A stretch of 64,000 nt of DNA from NCBI GenBank assembly GCA_903901915.1, contig CAIUSV010000088.1:1-64000 (forward strand). The letters run 5' to 3'. The first letter of the stretch is position 1; each line of letters starts with the position of its first letter. The DNA comes from an uncultured Rhodospirillaceae bacterium (GTDB lineage: Bacteria; Pseudomonadota; Alphaproteobacteria; Rhodospirillales; Magnetospirillaceae). The position numbers and the translations under genes were made by a program. The notes under the pieces are model-generated. The model worked only from the letters and a program-made list of their open reading frames with translations. It searched no databases and was not told the DNA's origin. Positions 44,939 to 57,608 of the stretch are shown here, in pieces.

Positions 44939-46847
44939 CTCGTTCGCCGTCGCGTCGATCGCCACCCTGGGCGGGTTTGCCCTGGCGGCATCGGCCTTGG
45001 CATCGGGCGACGGCCTGACCGCCCTGTGGGCCGGCGCGATCGGCATCCTGGCCCTGGCCTCGGCGATCTTGAACCGACGCTGTTCGGCAAGCCTCGGCAA
45101 GCTCAACACCGCGCTGACCGGACTGGCGGACGGCGACCTCAACGGCCGGCTTGTCGGCGTCAGCGACGGCGGCGAGATCGAGACGCTGATGAACGCCTTC
45201 AACATGGGGGCCGACAAGGTCGAAGCCTTTGCCCGCGAGGTGCGCGGGACGCTGGAGGCCGCTTCGCAGCGCCGCTTCAAGCGCACCATCCGCCCCGAAG
45301 GCATGACCGGCGACTACCTGGGCTACATCGAAGCCATCAATCTCGCCTGCCGCCGGCTGGAACAGGCGGAACAGGGCATCGGCGAGATGGTGGCCCGCAT
45401 CGACGCCCAAGTCTCGGACACCATCGAGAGCGTGTCCCATGTCACCGAGGATCTGGTACACAGCGCCCAGGCCATGTCCGGCGTGACGAAAGAGGTGGAT
45501 CGGGATACCGAGGTCGCCTCGGCCGCCGCCGGCGAAGCATCCAGTTCGGCGCAGACGGTAGCCGCGGCGGCCGAGGAACTGCACGCCTCCATCGCCGAGA
45601 TTTCCAGCCAGATCGGCCGTTCGACCGGCGCCGCCCGCGAGGCATCGTCGCGCATGGCGGAGACCCGGTCGGTCATCGACCGCCTGGGCGTCGCCGCCAA
45701 TGAGATCGGCGCCGTGCTGGACCTGATCCGCGACATCGCCAGCCAGACCAACCTGCTGGCCCTCAATGCCACCATCGAGGCCGCCCGCGCGGGCGAGGCC
45801 GGCAAGGGCTTCGCCGTGGTCGCGGGCGAGGTCAAGCATCTCGCCAACCAGACCGCCAAGGCCACCGAGGACGTCACCGCCAGCGTCAGCACCATCCAGC
45901 AGGTCACCCGCGAGACCGTCGGCATGATCGACGAGGTCTCGTCCGCCATCCACGGCATGGAGGAAGTCGCCGCCGGCATTTCCGCCGCGGTCGAGGAGCA
46001 GACCGCGGCGACCAGCGAAATCGCCCGAACCGTTTCGGTCACCGCCGAACAGGCCGAAGAGGTCAAGCGGCGGATGGCCTCGGTCAGGGGCAGCGTCCAG
46101 AACGCCGACCGCGCCGCCAGCTCGGTCAACGAAAGTTCGGTACGGATGGACGAATCCCTGATCAGCATGCGCAAGCTGCTGATCAAGGCGGTGCGGACCT
46201 CGTCCGAATTCGCCAATCGCCGCAAGGGGGCACGGCGGGCGGCCATGCTCGATGCCGAACTCCGCCTGGGCGGAAGCAGCGCCAAGGTGCTGGTCCACGA
46301 CCTGTCCGAGGGCGGCGCCATGGTTTCCAAGGGCGAGGGCGAAGCCTATCCCCGGGGAGGGCGCGTCAGCTTTGTCGTCCCTGCGGAATCCATCGAGCTG
46401 CGAGCGGAAATCTCCGCCTGCTCGGACGGATTCTATCACCTGCACTTCACCGACGCCGCCCTGGCGACCGAGCGGGTCGACCGGCTGTCGGTCACCAGCA
46501 TCGGCCGGCTGCTGGACGTCACCAAGGACGATCACCGCCAGTTCGTCCGGCGCATCGCCGACGCGGTCGAGGGCAAGATTGCGCTGCAGCCGGCGGAACT
46601 CAGCACCCACCACACCTGCCGGCTGGGGCGCTGGTACGATAATGTCACCGATGACCGGATGATGGCGCTGCCCAGCTTCAAGGGACTGCTCGACCGCCAT
46701 CGCCCGGTTCACGCCAAGGGCCGCGATATCGTCTCCGCCCTCAACGCCGGGCACGGCGACGAGGCCCGCCGCCTGATGGCGGAGCTGGACGGCCTGTCGC
46801 AGAACGTCATCACCGCCCTTGACGACATCAAGCGCGAATATGCCTGA
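44913..46847 (+). CDS. Methyl-accepting chemotaxis protein with PilZ and CZB domains
   Basis: 644 residues. Two N-terminal membrane helices (about 7-27 and 32-52) with almost no periplasmic loop, so it senses from inside. A HAMP-like region, then a long signalling coiled coil with the conserved tip [18 protein letters not shown] (about 278-296). At about 435-515 a PilZ-like domain shows RKGAR and [10 protein letters not shown], the c-di-GMP contact motifs. The C-terminus (about 535-640) is a CZB zinc-binding domain with DDHRQF and [20 protein letters not shown] before the ATG, inside the PAS gene. It could combine redox, c-di-GMP and zinc/hypochlorite inputs. Confidence 0.92.
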   Translation: MKTWSSLFSSFAVASIATLGGFALAASALASGDGLTALWAGAIGILALASAILNRRCSASLGKLNTALTGLADGDLNGRLVGVSDGGEIETLMNAFNMGADKVEAFAREVRGTLEAASQRRFKRTIRPEGMTGDYLGYIEAINLACRRLEQAEQGIGEMVARIDAQVSDTIESVSHVTEDLVHSAQAMSGVTKEVDRDTEVASAAAGEASSSAQTVAAAAEELHASIAEISSQIGRSTGAAREASSRMAETRSVIDRLGVAANEIGAVLDLIRDIASQTNLLALNATIEAARAGEAGKGFAVVAGEVKHLANQTAKATEDVTASVSTIQQVTRETVGMIDEVSSAIHGMEEVAAGISAAVEEQTAATSEIARTVSVTAEQAEEVKRRMASVRGSVQNADRAASSVNESSVRMDESLISMRKLLIKAVRTSSEFANRRKGARRAAMLDAELRLGGSSAKVLVHDLSEGGAMVSKGEGEAYPRGGRVSFVVPAESIELRAEISACSDGFYHLHFTDAALATERVDRLSVTSIGRLLDVTKDDHRQFVRRIADAVEGKIALQPAELSTHHTCRLGRWYDNVTDDRMMALPSFKGLLDRHRPVHAKGRDIVSALNAGHGDEARRLMAELDGLSQNVITALDDIKREYA

Positions 46848-46884
46848 TCATGCGACCGCGTCCCAAGATGGTGGAAGCCCGGAC

Positions 46885-47100
46885 ATGAGCGATGATCTCG
46901 ACCGGCGGCTGGTAGCGCTGGAAAGCCGTCTGGCCCACCACGAGCGGATGGCCGAGGAGATGTCCGAGGTCATCGCCGAACAGGCCCGCGCCATCGACCT
47001 GTTGACCGCGCAGCTCCGCGATCTGCGCGAGCGCCTGGGCGAGGCCGAGGCCGGCTGGTCCCGCTCGCCCCAGGATGACCGGCCGCCGCCGCATTACTGA
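46885..47100 (+). CDS. slyX: SlyX family protein
   Basis: 71 residues, the usual SlyX size. The heptad-rich pattern LDRRLVALESRLAHHERMAEEM with LTAQLRDLRERL is a coiled coil, and the C-terminus ends in PPPHY, a typical SlyX ending. Function unknown. I start at ATG 46885; the ATG 46840 overlapping the chemoreceptor stop would add 15 residues. Convergent with the next gene, with 14 bp between stops. Confidence 0.85.
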   Translation: MSDDLDRRLVALESRLAHHERMAEEMSEVIAEQARAIDLLTAQLRDLRERLGEAEAGWSRSPQDDRPPPHY

Positions 47101-47114
47101 TCGGCGCGGCGGTA

Positions 47115-47564
47115 TCAGCGGAACAGCATCTTGGAGATCAGCACGTCCTTGATCGTCTCGCAGCCGGGTTCCTTGCGCGCCAGGGCCAGCATGGACGACT
47201 TGATCGTCGGCGCCGGATTGGCGCCCATGTATTCCTCGTAGGAGACGGCGGCCAGCGCCTTGCGCATCTTGTCGGACAGCTGTTTCTCGGGGCACTTGGC
47301 GTCATCGGGCAGCAGCAGCAGATCCAGCGAGGACATGTGGAAGTTGCCCAGTTTGTCCCACAGTTCCAGCACGATGGTGGGCAGCCGGGCGTAACGCTCG
47401 CCCTTGCCCGGAATGGGGAGCTGCCCCGGCTTGTCTTTTTCCTTCTTCTTGTCGTCCTTCTTGTCGCCGCCGCCATGGTCGGCGGCGAGCGACGGCGCCG
47501 GCGGACAGGCGACCACCGCCACGGCAAAGGCGGCGACAACGGCAAGGACGGCAAGGCGCGGCAT
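47115..47564 (-). CDS. Secreted hypothetical protein, FliL-like C-terminus possible
   Basis: 149 residues. Signal peptide at 1-28 (MPRLAVLAVVAAFAVAVVAC, ending SLAAD), then a Lys/Asp/Gly-rich linker and a globular part. The ending CETIKDVLISKMLFR, with ARLPTIVLELWDKLGNFHM earlier, resembles the periplasmic part of FliL proteins only loosely, so I do not assign it. The cysteine at about 20 lies inside the signal, not at a clear lipobox. An earlier ATG at 47588 overlaps the stop of the upstream gene. Last gene of the nad operon strand. Confidence 0.6.
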   Translation of the reverse strand: MPRLAVLAVVAAFAVAVVACPPAPSLAADHGGGDKKDDKKKEKDKPGQLPIPGKGERYARLPTIVLELWDKLGNFHMSSLDLLLLPDDAKCPEKQLSDKMRKALAAVSYEEYMGANPAPTIKSSMLALARKEPGCETIKDVLISKMLFR

Positions 47565-47580
47565 GGCGTTGTCCCCGGAT

Positions 47581-47970
47581 CTAATCATGATCGCCCCGGC
47601 CGAGAATGACCGAGGCTTCGGCCAATTCGGTTCCCATGGCGCGGATATTGCCCAACAGGGCGTTGACGATGACCCGCACCCCCCGGGGTGCCTTTTCCAA
47701 CTGCTCGGACAGGCGATCCTTGCCGATGATGACGCAGACGGTCTCTTCGACCGCCACGGCCGAGGCCATGCGGGGGTGATCGTCGATCAGTGCCATCTCG
47801 CCGAAAATGCCGCCCTGCGCCACCTCGCCGATATCGACCGCCTTGCCCTTGACCGTCTTGAACACCCTGACCCGCCCGGATTCCACCACATAGGCGGTGG
47901 TTCCGGTCTCGCCCTCGGAAAAGATGGCCGCACCGGCGGGAAAAACCAGACGGCGGCTGCTGGTACTCAT
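47581..47970 (-). CDS. Single-domain cyclic-nucleotide-binding protein
   Basis: 129 residues, one cNMP domain only: [23 protein letters not shown] and the cassette [18 protein letters not shown] (conserved Arg at about 81). There is no DNA-binding HTH, so this is not a CRP-type regulator. Stand-alone domains of this kind are common in Rhodospirillales; partners are unknown. Its ATG overlaps the nadB stop (ATGA), coupling it to NAD biosynthesis. Confidence 0.88.
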   Translation of the reverse strand: MSTSSRRLVFPAGAAIFSEGETGTTAYVVESGRVRVFKTVKGKAVDIGEVAQGGIFGEMALIDDHPRMASAVAVEETVCVIIGKDRLSEQLEKAPRGVRVIVNALLGNIRAMGTELAEASVILGRGDHD

Positions 47971-49595
47971 GACTGCGCCGCCCGGCGGACGGAGAAGTTC
48001 TTGGGCACCAGGATGGTGTTCTGCGGCGGTGCCACGGTATCGAGCGTCGGGAAGTCGATGGTGTAGTGCAACCCCCGGCTTTCACGCCGCGCCAGGGCCG
48101 AACGGATGATCAGGTCGGCCACCATGGACAGGTTGCGCAGTTCGAGCAGATCGTTGGTGACGCGGAAGCTGCCGTAATAGTCGTTGATCTCGCCCAGCAG
48201 CAGCTTGACCCGGTGACGCGCCCGCTCCAGCCGCTTGGTCGAGCGGACGATACCGACATAGTCCCACATGAAGCGGCGCAGTTCGTCCCAGTTGTGGGCC
48301 ACCACCACCTCCTCGTCGGAATCGGTGACCCCGGTCTCGTCCCAAGGCGCCAGTTCGGGAGCGGCCGGCACCTGGCCCAGCTTGGCGCCGATATCGCGGG
48401 CGGCGGCGGCGCCGATCACCAGGCATTCCAGCAACGAATTCGACGCCATGCGGTTGGCGCCGTGCAGGCCGGTGAAGGCAACCTCGCCAATGGCATAAAG
48501 GTTCTCGACATCGGTACGCCCGGCCAAGTCGGTCAAGACGCCGCCGCAGGTGTAATGGGCCGCCGGCACCACCGGCAGCGGCTCCTTGGTCATGTCGATG
48601 CCGAACTTCAGCGCCTCGGCGTGCACCGTGGGGAAGTGATGGGTGACGAACTCCGCCGGCTTGTGGCTGATGTCGAGATAGACGCAGTCACAACCCAACC
48701 GCTTCATCACGTCGTCGATGGCACGGGCGACGATGTCGCGCGGCGCCAGTTCGCCGCGGGAATCGTAGTCGTCCATGAAACGGGTGCCGTCGGGACGCAA
48801 CAGCCGCCCACCCTCGCCGCGCACCGCCTCGGTAACCAGGAACGACTTGGCCCGGGGGTGGTAGAGGCAGGTCGGGTGGAACTGGCTGAACTCCATGTTG
48901 GCGACGCGGCAGCCCGATCGCCAAGCCATGGCGATGCCGTCACCGGTGGAACCGTCGGGATTGGAGGAATAGAGATAGACCCGGGAGGCGCCGCCGGTCG
49001 CCAACACCACGGCGCGAGCGGGGAAACGATGGACGCGGCCGTCGCGGCGATCCAGGGCATAGGCGCCGATGCACCGGCCCTGACGCCCCAGCGGCAGTTT
49101 TTCGCGGATCAGATCGACGGCGTTGTGAAACTCGAACAGATCGGCGCTGCTTTCCCGAATCCGGGCCTCCAGGCTGGTCTGGACCGCCTTGCCGGTGGCG
49201 TCGGCGGAATGGACGATGCGGCGGTGGGAATGACCGCCCTCGCGGGTAAGGTGAAGGTCCTCGCCCTCCTGGTCGAACACCACGCCGTTGGCGATCAGCC
49301 AGCGGATCGCCTCGGGCGCGCCTTCGACCACGGCACGCACCGCCGGCTCGACGCAGATGCCGGCGCCGGCCACCAGGGTGTCGGCGATGTGGGCTTCGGT
49401 GGAATCGGTGGCGTCCACCACCGCGGCGATACCGCCCTGGGCATAGCGGGTGCTGCCCTCCGACAGCTCGTTCTTGGACAGGACTGCCACCCGCGCCTCG
49501 GGCTTCAGGGCGAGAAGCCCCAACGCCACCGACAGCCCCGCCGCCCCCGAACCGATCACCAGAAGGTCATAGGGGTCCTTTACGGTCACGCCCAT
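47967..49595 (-). CDS. nadB: L-aspartate oxidase NadB
   Basis: 542 residues. FAD motif [16 protein letters not shown], substrate-site segments [15 protein letters not shown] and [14 protein letters not shown], and [19 protein letters not shown] near residue 380. Oxidises L-aspartate to iminoaspartate, the substrate of NadA. Third in nadA-nadC-nadB; one base separates it from nadC. Confidence 0.96.
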   Translation of the reverse strand: MGVTVKDPYDLLVIGSGAAGLSVALGLLALKPEARVAVLSKNELSEGSTRYAQGGIAAVVDATDSTEAHIADTLVAGAGICVEPAVRAVVEGAPEAIRWLIANGVVFDQEGEDLHLTREGGHSHRRIVHSADATGKAVQTSLEARIRESSADLFEFHNAVDLIREKLPLGRQGRCIGAYALDRRDGRVHRFPARAVVLATGGASRVYLYSSNPDGSTGDGIAMAWRSGCRVANMEFSQFHPTCLYHPRAKSFLVTEAVRGEGGRLLRPDGTRFMDDYDSRGELAPRDIVARAIDDVMKRLGCDCVYLDISHKPAEFVTHHFPTVHAEALKFGIDMTKEPLPVVPAAHYTCGGVLTDLAGRTDVENLYAIGEVAFTGLHGANRMASNSLLECLVIGAAAARDIGAKLGQVPAAPELAPWDETGVTDSDEEVVVAHNWDELRRFMWDYVGIVRSTKRLERARHRVKLLLGEINDYYGSFRVTNDLLELRNLSMVADLIIRSALARRESRGLHYTIDFPTLDTVAPPQNTILVPKNFSVRRAAQS

Positions 49596-49596
49596 T

Positions 49597-50466
49597 TCAA
49601 CTCCAATCCAGACCTATATCGGCCGCCGGCGCCGATTGAGTGATGCGGCCGACCGACACGAAATCGACACCGGTTTCGGCGATGGCGCGGATGGTGTCAA
49701 GGGTCACTCCTCCCGACGCCTCGGTACGGCAACGCCCGGCCACCACGGCAACGGCACGCCGCAACGTCTCGGGGGCCATGTTGTCCAACAGCACGATATC
49801 GGCGGCGGCGGCGGCGGCCTCGGCGACCTGATCGATGGTGTCGCACTCGACCTCGATCCCGCTCCGCCCGGCCTCGCGGGCACGGCGGACGGCGGCGGCG
49901 ACACCGCCGCATACCGCGATATGGTTGTCCTTGATCAGCACGCCGTCAAAAAGACCCATGCGGTGGTTGCGGGCGCCGCCGCAGCGGGCGGCGTATTTGG
50001 ACAGCCGCCGCAAACCGGGAATGGTCTTGCGGGTATCGAGCAAGGTACAGCCGGTGCCGGCGATGCGCTCGACATAGAGCCGGGTCAGCGAGGCGATGCC
50101 CGACAGCAGTTGCAGCAGGTTGAGGGCGGTGCGCTCGGCGGTCAGCAGGCCGCGCGCCGGCCCCTCGACGACGGCCAGCACCGTTCCGGCCGCCACGGCG
50201 TCGCCGTCGGCGACGTTGGCGATGAAGCGGGCTTCGGGCACCATCAGCCGGAACACCTCCTCGGCCACCGGCAACCCCGCCACCACCAAGGCATGGCGAG
50301 CCTCGATGACACCCTTGAAGCACAGCTCGGCCGGAATGACCGAGGCCGAGGTGACGTCCTCGCCCGGCCCGCCCTTGTCGGCGCCGGTATCCTCGGCCAG
50401 GGCGGACAGGATCACCCGCCGCGCGTCGTCCCAATCAACCTGGGGCAACTCGGAATCAGGCGGCAT
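49597..50466 (-). CDS. nadC: Nicotinate-nucleotide pyrophosphorylase NadC
   Basis: 289 residues. Typical motifs: [64 protein letters not shown] and [13 protein letters not shown]. Converts quinolinate and PRPP to nicotinate mononucleotide. It overlaps the end of nadA by 11 bases. Confidence 0.96.
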   Translation of the reverse strand: MPPDSELPQVDWDDARRVILSALAEDTGADKGGPGEDVTSASVIPAELCFKGVIEARHALVVAGLPVAEEVFRLMVPEARFIANVADGDAVAAGTVLAVVEGPARGLLTAERTALNLLQLLSGIASLTRLYVERIAGTGCTLLDTRKTIPGLRRLSKYAARCGGARNHRMGLFDGVLIKDNHIAVCGGVAAAVRRAREAGRSGIEVECDTIDQVAEAAAAAADIVLLDNMAPETLRRAVAVVAGRCRTEASGGVTLDTIRAIAETGVDFVSVGRITQSAPAADIGLDWS

Positions 50467-51478
50467 TGACCGCGCCTCCGGACATGGGGACGGACTTGCT
50501 CATCTCCAACATGCGTTCCAGCGGCTTCAACGCCGCCAGCCGCAACGCCTCGGGAACGGTGATGGCCGGCGCGTCGTTGCGAAGACAGAGATAGATCTTC
50601 TCCAGGGTGTTGCGCGCCATGAACGGACAGTTGGCGCAAGAACAACCGCCGTCGGCCCCCGGCGCCGGAATGAAGGTCTTGTCCGGAGCCGCCTTGCTCA
50701 TCTGATGGATGATATGAGGCTCGGTGGCGATGATGAATTCCGTGGCCGGGCTGGCCAGCACGAAGTCCAGGATGGCGCGGGTCGATCCCACGTGATCGGC
50801 CTGGGTCAGGATGGCATCGGGACATTCGGGATGGGCCGCCACCAGGGCCTTGGGATGGCGCACCTTGAGCTTGACCAGTTCCTTTTCCGAGAACTGCTCG
50901 TGGATGATGCAGCTGCCCGGCCACAGCGTCATGTCGCGCCCGGTCTTCTTGCGCATGTAGGCGCCGAGATGGCGGTCGGGGGCGAACAGGATCGGCCGAT
51001 CGGCCGGCAACTGGCGGATGATGGCCTCGGCGTTGGACGAGGTGACGATGACGTCGGACAGCGCCTTCACCTCGGCCGAGCAGTTGATGTAGGTGACGGC
51101 GATGTGGTCGGGATGGGCCTCGCGGAAAGCGCGGAACGCCTCGGGGCGACAGGATTCCTCCAACGAGCATCCGGCCTCGGCGTCGGGGATCACCACCAGT
51201 TTCGACGGCGACAGGATCTTGGCCACCTCGCCCATGAAGCGCACGCCGCAGAACACGATCATGTCGGCGTCGGTGGCGGCCGCCTTGCGCGACAGGTCGA
51301 GCGAGTCGCCGACGAAATCGGCCAAGTCCTGAATCTCGCCCTCCTGGTAGTAGTGAGCCAGGATCACGGCATTGCGCTCGCGCCGCAGCCGGTCGATTTC
51401 CACCGCCAGATCAAGCGTCGGGTCGATGTCGGCTTCGGCAAGGGAGCCGGCGGGGGGCAGAACGATCGTCTCGGTCAT
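50456..51478 (-). CDS. nadA: Quinolinate synthase NadA
   Basis: 340 residues. [15 protein letters not shown] at the N-terminus, and the three [4Fe-4S] ligand cysteines in TYINCSAE (about 130), AHPECPD (about 217) and [10 protein letters not shown] (about 313). It condenses iminoaspartate with dihydroxyacetone phosphate. First gene of nadACB. Start ATG 51476-51478; the longer frame upstream is not conserved. Confidence 0.96.
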   Translation of the reverse strand: MTETIVLPPAGSLAEADIDPTLDLAVEIDRLRRERNAVILAHYYQEGEIQDLADFVGDSLDLSRKAAATDADMIVFCGVRFMGEVAKILSPSKLVVIPDAEAGCSLEESCRPEAFRAFREAHPDHIAVTYINCSAEVKALSDVIVTSSNAEAIIRQLPADRPILFAPDRHLGAYMRKKTGRDMTLWPGSCIIHEQFSEKELVKLKVRHPKALVAAHPECPDAILTQADHVGSTRAILDFVLASPATEFIIATEPHIIHQMSKAAPDKTFIPAPGADGGCSCANCPFMARNTLEKIYLCLRNDAPAITVPEALRLAALKPLERMLEMSKSVPMSGGAVNAA

Positions 51479-51684
51479 CGGTGCGGCTTTCTCGATAAGG
51501 GGCGCCTGGGGATCGGGGCATAAGTAAAGGCCAATTCCACCGCCCGACGCAACCCCGCCATCCCCCTGGCTGACATGTTGAAATGGGAAGTGCCCACCCA
51601 TATATCGTATGACCATAGGCGGGTTTCCTGTGCAGTGCCGAGCGCGCATGATCCAATGTGGGGCTTTTGGATGGGCCAGCCGTG

Positions 51685-52110
51685 ATGTCGTCGATCAATC
51701 AGAACACGCTCGAGCGCGTCTCTTCCACGAGAGCGAGCGGTGCCGTGGTCGTCATCGAGGACGAGGCCATTGTCTTGGCCGGCTATCAGATGCTGTTCGA
51801 GAGCTGGGGCTATCACGTGGTCGCCGCCCAGTCCGAGGACGAGGCCATTGAACTTCTGACCCGTCAACATGTGGCGCCCAGCTTCATCCTGGCCGATTTC
51901 CGGCTGCGCAACGGCAAGACCGGCACCGAGGCTATCGATCGCCTGCGCCAGACCTTCGGCTGGCTCATCCCCGGTGTGGTGGTGACCGGCGACACCGCCG
52001 TGTCGGTCGACGGCCTCAAGACCGCCGCCGCCGCCGGCATGCCCATCCTGCACAAGCCGGTCAACGGCCGCCAGCTTCAGGACATTCTGACCAAGTCGCT
52101 GGGACGCTGA
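51685..52110 (+). CDS. Single-domain response regulator
   Basis: 141 residues, one receiver domain. Acidic residues in [13 protein letters not shown], the phosphorylatable Asp in [15 protein letters not shown] (about 75), Thr in VVTGDTA, and Lys in [11 protein letters not shown]. No output domain, like CheY or the receivers appended to hybrid kinases. The LRNG insert after the Asp is typical of receivers from the hybrid-kinase class. An ATG at 51658 could extend it by nine residues. It stands alone before groESL. Confidence 0.88.
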   Translation: MSSINQNTLERVSSTRASGAVVVIEDEAIVLAGYQMLFESWGYHVVAAQSEDEAIELLTRQHVAPSFILADFRLRNGKTGTEAIDRLRQTFGWLIPGVVVTGDTAVSVDGLKTAAAAGMPILHKPVNGRQLQDILTKSLGR

Positions 52111-52135
52111 TCCCGACAATCTTCGGCGATGACGC

Positions 52136-52164
52136 TTGACAGGGGGGGCATCGCCCCCTAGATG
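52136..52164 (+). promoter_or_regulatory. groESL promoter
   Basis: TTGACA at 52136-52141, 17 bp, then TAGATG at 52159-52164: a near-consensus -35 and acceptable -10 for the housekeeping sigma factor. The spacer holds a hairpin GGGGGC-ATC-GCCCCC (52144-52158). The promoter is immediately upstream of the CIRCE operator. Confidence 0.75.
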
Positions 52165-52165
52165 G

Positions 52166-52192
52166 TTGGCACTTGTCGGGTGAGAGTGCTAA
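52166..52192. promoter_or_regulatory. CIRCE operator (HrcA site)
   Basis: TTGGCACTT-N9-GAGTGCTAA matches the consensus TTAGCACTC-N9-GAGTGCTAA with the right arm perfect and two changes in the left arm. It is located between the promoter and groES, so heat-shock repression by HrcA is expected. Confidence 0.93.
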
Positions 52193-52263
52193 CAACCACC
52201 CTCTCCCGGCGTACCGGGTTTACCCATCAAGACCACAATCCGATTTGACGGAGGTTCGGAATT

Positions 52264-52551
52264 ATGAAGTTCAGACCGCTCCACGATCGCGTGTTGGTGA
52301 AGCGCCTCGAGTCCGAAGAAAAGACCGCTGGCGGCATCATCATCCCCGACACCGCGAAGGAGAAGCCGATGCAGGGCGAGGTTATCGCCGTCGGTTCAGG
52401 CACCCGCGGCGACGACGGCAAGCTGGTCGCGCTCGACGTCAAGAAGGGCGATCGCATCCTGTTCGGCAAATGGTCCGGCACCGAGGTCAAGATCGACGGC
52501 GACGAGCTGCTGATCATGAAGGAATCGGACATTCTCGGCATTCTCGCCTAA
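52264..52551 (+). CDS. groES: Co-chaperonin GroES
   Basis: 95 residues. [21 protein letters not shown], the mobile loop [15 protein letters not shown], and the C-terminal [14 protein letters not shown] are standard. Forms the heptameric lid of GroEL. RBS GGAGG is 7-10 bases upstream. First gene of groESL behind the CIRCE site. Confidence 0.98.
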   Translation: MKFRPLHDRVLVKRLESEEKTAGGIIIPDTAKEKPMQGEVIAVGSGTRGDDGKLVALDVKKGDRILFGKWSGTEVKIDGDELLIMKESDILGILA

Positions 52552-54222
<1,671 letters not shown>

Positions 54223-54254
54223 GTCCAGGCCAACCCGAACCGTTACGGTAACGG

Positions 54255-54284
54255 AAACCCCTCCCGGCAACGGGAGGGGTTTTT
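54255..54284 (+). terminator. Rho-independent terminator of groESL
   Basis: Stem CCCCTCCCG / CGGGAGGGG with loop GCAA followed by TTTTT, 33 bp after the groEL stop. Confidence 0.95.
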
Positions 54285-54369
54285 CGTTGGCCGATTCCGT
54301 CCTTGCATCGTCACAGCCACCCCGCTACCGTAACCACACTTTCCGTCCGTAATTTGCGGGGACAATACA

Positions 54370-55575
54370 GTGCTCGATGGTCGACGGGTCCTTCTGATCA
54401 TTTCCGGTGGCATCGCCGCGTATAAATCCCTGGAGCTGATCCGCCGGCTGAAGGACCGGGGCGCCGCGGTGCGCTGCATCCTGACCAAGGGCGGCGCGCA
54501 GTTCGTCACCCCGCTGTCGGTGGCGGCGCTGTCGGGCGACAAGGTCTATCAGGACACCTTCTCGCTGACCGACGAGGCCGAGATGGGCCATATCCGGCTG
54601 TCGCGGGAAGCCGATCTGGTGGTGGTGGCACCGGCCACCGCCAACCTGCTGGCCAAGATGGCCGCCGGCATCGCCGACGACCTCGCCTCCACCGCCCTGC
54701 TGGCCACCGACAAACCGGTGCTGGTGGCGCCGGCGATGAACACCATGATGTGGGACCACGTCGCCACCCAGGCCAATGTCGCCACCTTGGCCGGACGCGG
54801 CATCCATCGCGTCGGCCCCGCCGCCGGCGACCTTGCCTGCGGCGAGGTCGGCTCGGGGCGCATGGCCGAGCCGGCGGCGATCCTGGAGCGTATCGCCGAG
54901 CTTCTCGGCGGCGGCGGACCGCTTGCCGGCGTCAAGGCGGTGGTGACCAGCGGTCCGACCTTCGAGGCCATCGACCCGGTGCGCTATATCGCCAACCGCT
55001 CGTCGGGCAAGCAGGGCCACGCCATCGCCGCCGCCCTGGCGGCGCTGGGCGCCGACGTCACCCTGGTCAGCGGACCGGTGGCGCTGGACGATCCCGCCGG
55101 ACTGCGCACCATCCATGTGGAAAGCGCGGTACAGATGCTGAATGCGGTCAGGGGCGAGTTGCCGGCCGACGTGGTGGTCTGCGCCGCCGCCGTCGCCGAC
55201 TGGACGGTGGCCAACCGTGCCCCCCACAAGCGCAAGAAGCAGGCCGGGGCGCCGCCGCCGGTAATCGAGCTGGCGCCCAATCCCGACATCCTGGCCACGG
55301 TGTCCAAGGCCGCCGGGCTGCGGCCGCGACTGGTGGTGGGGTTCGCCGCCGAGACCGAGCGATTGCTGGACAACGCCCGCGACAAGCTGGCGCGCAAGGG
55401 CTGTGACTGGATCATCGCCAACGACGTCTCCGAGGACAGCGGCACCTTCGGCGGCGACGCCAACCGCATCCACCTGATCGACGCCGAGGGAATCGAGGAC
55501 TGGCCGTTGCTGGACAAGACCGAGGTGGCGGCCCGCCTCGCCGCCCGCATCGCCACGGCATTGGGGGCTGAATAA
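54370..55575 (+). CDS. coaBC: Bifunctional phosphopantothenoylcysteine decarboxylase/synthetase CoaBC
   Basis: 401 residues. CoaC half: [20 protein letters not shown], with the catalytic His in [11 protein letters not shown] and the PAMNTMMW substrate clamp, plus Cys in [15 protein letters not shown]. CoaB half: [25 protein letters not shown] and AAVADW. It makes 4'-phosphopantetheine from phosphopantothenate in CoA synthesis. Start is GTG 54370. The stop overlaps the dut ATG by one base. Confidence 0.95.
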   Translation: MLDGRRVLLIISGGIAAYKSLELIRRLKDRGAAVRCILTKGGAQFVTPLSVAALSGDKVYQDTFSLTDEAEMGHIRLSREADLVVVAPATANLLAKMAAGIADDLASTALLATDKPVLVAPAMNTMMWDHVATQANVATLAGRGIHRVGPAAGDLACGEVGSGRMAEPAAILERIAELLGGGGPLAGVKAVVTSGPTFEAIDPVRYIANRSSGKQGHAIAAALAALGADVTLVSGPVALDDPAGLRTIHVESAVQMLNAVRGELPADVVVCAAAVADWTVANRAPHKRKKQAGAPPPVIELAPNPDILATVSKAAGLRPRLVVGFAAETERLLDNARDKLARKGCDWIIANDVSEDSGTFGGDANRIHLIDAEGIEDWPLLDKTEVAARLAARIATALGAE

Positions 55576-56051
55576 TGACCAACGTGGTATCCGTGGCACT
55601 CCAACGCCTCGAGCACGCCGCCGACCTGCCGACCCCGCGCTACGAGACCGAGCATGCCGCCGGCATGGATCTGATGGCCTGCCTGCCCGCCGACGTCGAG
55701 CTTGCCCCCGGCACATACGCCGTGATCCCCACCGGCTTTGCCATCGCCCTGCCGAACGGGTTCGAGGCGCAGGTACGGCCGCGCTCGGGCCTTGCGGCCA
55801 AGCACGGTATCACCGTGCTCAACGCGCCGGGGACCATCGACGCCGACTATCGCGGCGAGATCGGCGTCATTCTGGTCAATCACGGCAAGGTCCCGTTCGC
55901 GGTGACGCGGGGTATGCGCATCGCCCAGCTGGTGGTGGCGCCGGTGTCGAGGGTGGCTTGGCACGAGACCGACCGGTTGCCCGACACCGCGCGCGGCGGT
56001 GGCGGCTTCGGCTCGACCGGAACCGGACAGGGGGGGCAAACCGCATGCTGA
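55575..56051 (+). CDS. dut: dUTP diphosphatase Dut
   Basis: 158 residues. The five dUTPase motifs are present: [42 protein letters not shown] and [10 protein letters not shown]. Hydrolyses dUTP to dUMP, limiting uracil in DNA. It overlaps coaBC on one side and the Rrf2 gene by 7 bases on the other. Confidence 0.97.
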   Translation: MTNVVSVALQRLEHAADLPTPRYETEHAAGMDLMACLPADVELAPGTYAVIPTGFAIALPNGFEAQVRPRSGLAAKHGITVLNAPGTIDADYRGEIGVILVNHGKVPFAVTRGMRIAQLVVAPVSRVAWHETDRLPDTARGGGGFGSTGTGQGGQTAC

Positions 56052-56500
56052 GGCCGTCGAAAAAAATGCTGTTCGCCATCGAGGCGGTGCTCGACATCGC
56101 CTACCACGCCGGCGGCGAACCGGTCCAAAGCCGCGAGATCACCCGCCGGCAGGGCATTCCCCGGCGCTATCTGGAACAGACCCTGCAACAACTGGTTCGC
56201 GCCGGCGTGCTGGTCGGCGTGCGCGGCCCCCGCGGCGGCTATCGCCTGGCGCGAGAGCGGCGGCGCATCTCGGTGGGCGAGGTGGTAAAGGTGGTGCGCG
56301 CGGTGGAAACCGCCGAGGACCCCTATCAGGACATGCCGGCGTCGGAGCTGGGTAAAAGCGTCATCCGGCCGATGTGGGGCGATCTGAGCGACGAGATCAT
56401 GAACCGGCTGGACGCCATCAGCATCGATGACCTGTGCATGCGCGCCTACAAGGGCGGCATTCCCAGCGAGGCGCACCAGAAGCTCGACTTCACAATCTAG
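56045..56500 (+). CDS. Rrf2 family transcriptional regulator (CymR-like)
   Basis: 151 residues. Winged-helix part: [41 protein letters not shown] and [14 protein letters not shown]. The three clustered cysteines that bind Fe-S in IscR/RsrR are missing (one Cys near position 132), so it resembles CymR, which senses cysteine status. It lies directly upstream of cysK, with a perfect palindrome in between, so control of cysK is likely. Confidence 0.88.
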   Translation: MLRPSKKMLFAIEAVLDIAYHAGGEPVQSREITRRQGIPRRYLEQTLQQLVRAGVLVGVRGPRGGYRLARERRRISVGEVVKVVRAVETAEDPYQDMPASELGKSVIRPMWGDLSDEIMNRLDAISIDDLCMRAYKGGIPSEAHQKLDFTI

Positions 56501-56520
56501 CCCTGGAATTCCCCACTGAA

Positions 56521-56552
56521 TTGGTTTAGTGTAGTTAGCAGATTAACTACAC
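56521..56552 (+). promoter_or_regulatory. cysK promoter with overlapping palindromic operator
   Basis: TTGGTT (56521-56526), 17 bp, TAACTA (56544-56549) form a plausible promoter. GTGTAGTTA (56529-56537) and TAACTACAC (56544-56552) are perfect 9-bp inverted arms around GCAGAT, covering the -10. Position and symmetry fit a repressor dimer site, probably for the adjacent Rrf2 protein. Confidence 0.7.
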
Positions 56553-56574
56553 CGTCATCATGGAGAATAAGGCG

Positions 56575-57543
<969 letters not shown>

Positions 57544-57557
57544 GCCCTTTAAGATGG

Positions 57558-57593
57558 CCCCTCCCCCGGCCGAGGCCGGAGGGAGGGGTTTTT
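57558..57593 (+). terminator. Rho-independent terminator of cysK
   Basis: CCCCTCCC (57558-57565) pairs with GGGAGGGG (57581-57588) through an inner GC-rich hairpin, followed by TTTTT. It lies 15 bp after the cysK stop. Confidence 0.92.
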
Positions 57594-57608
57594 CTTGTCG
57601 AGGCCGCC

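Noticed and set aside
48066-49643. 525-codon plus-strand frame opposite nadB
   Set aside because: Long antisense frames are common at this GC content; the nadB frame has complete conserved motifs.
52166-52180. TTGGCAC as a sigma-54 -24 element
   Set aside because: No GC at the -12 position, and the sequence is the left arm of the CIRCE operator.
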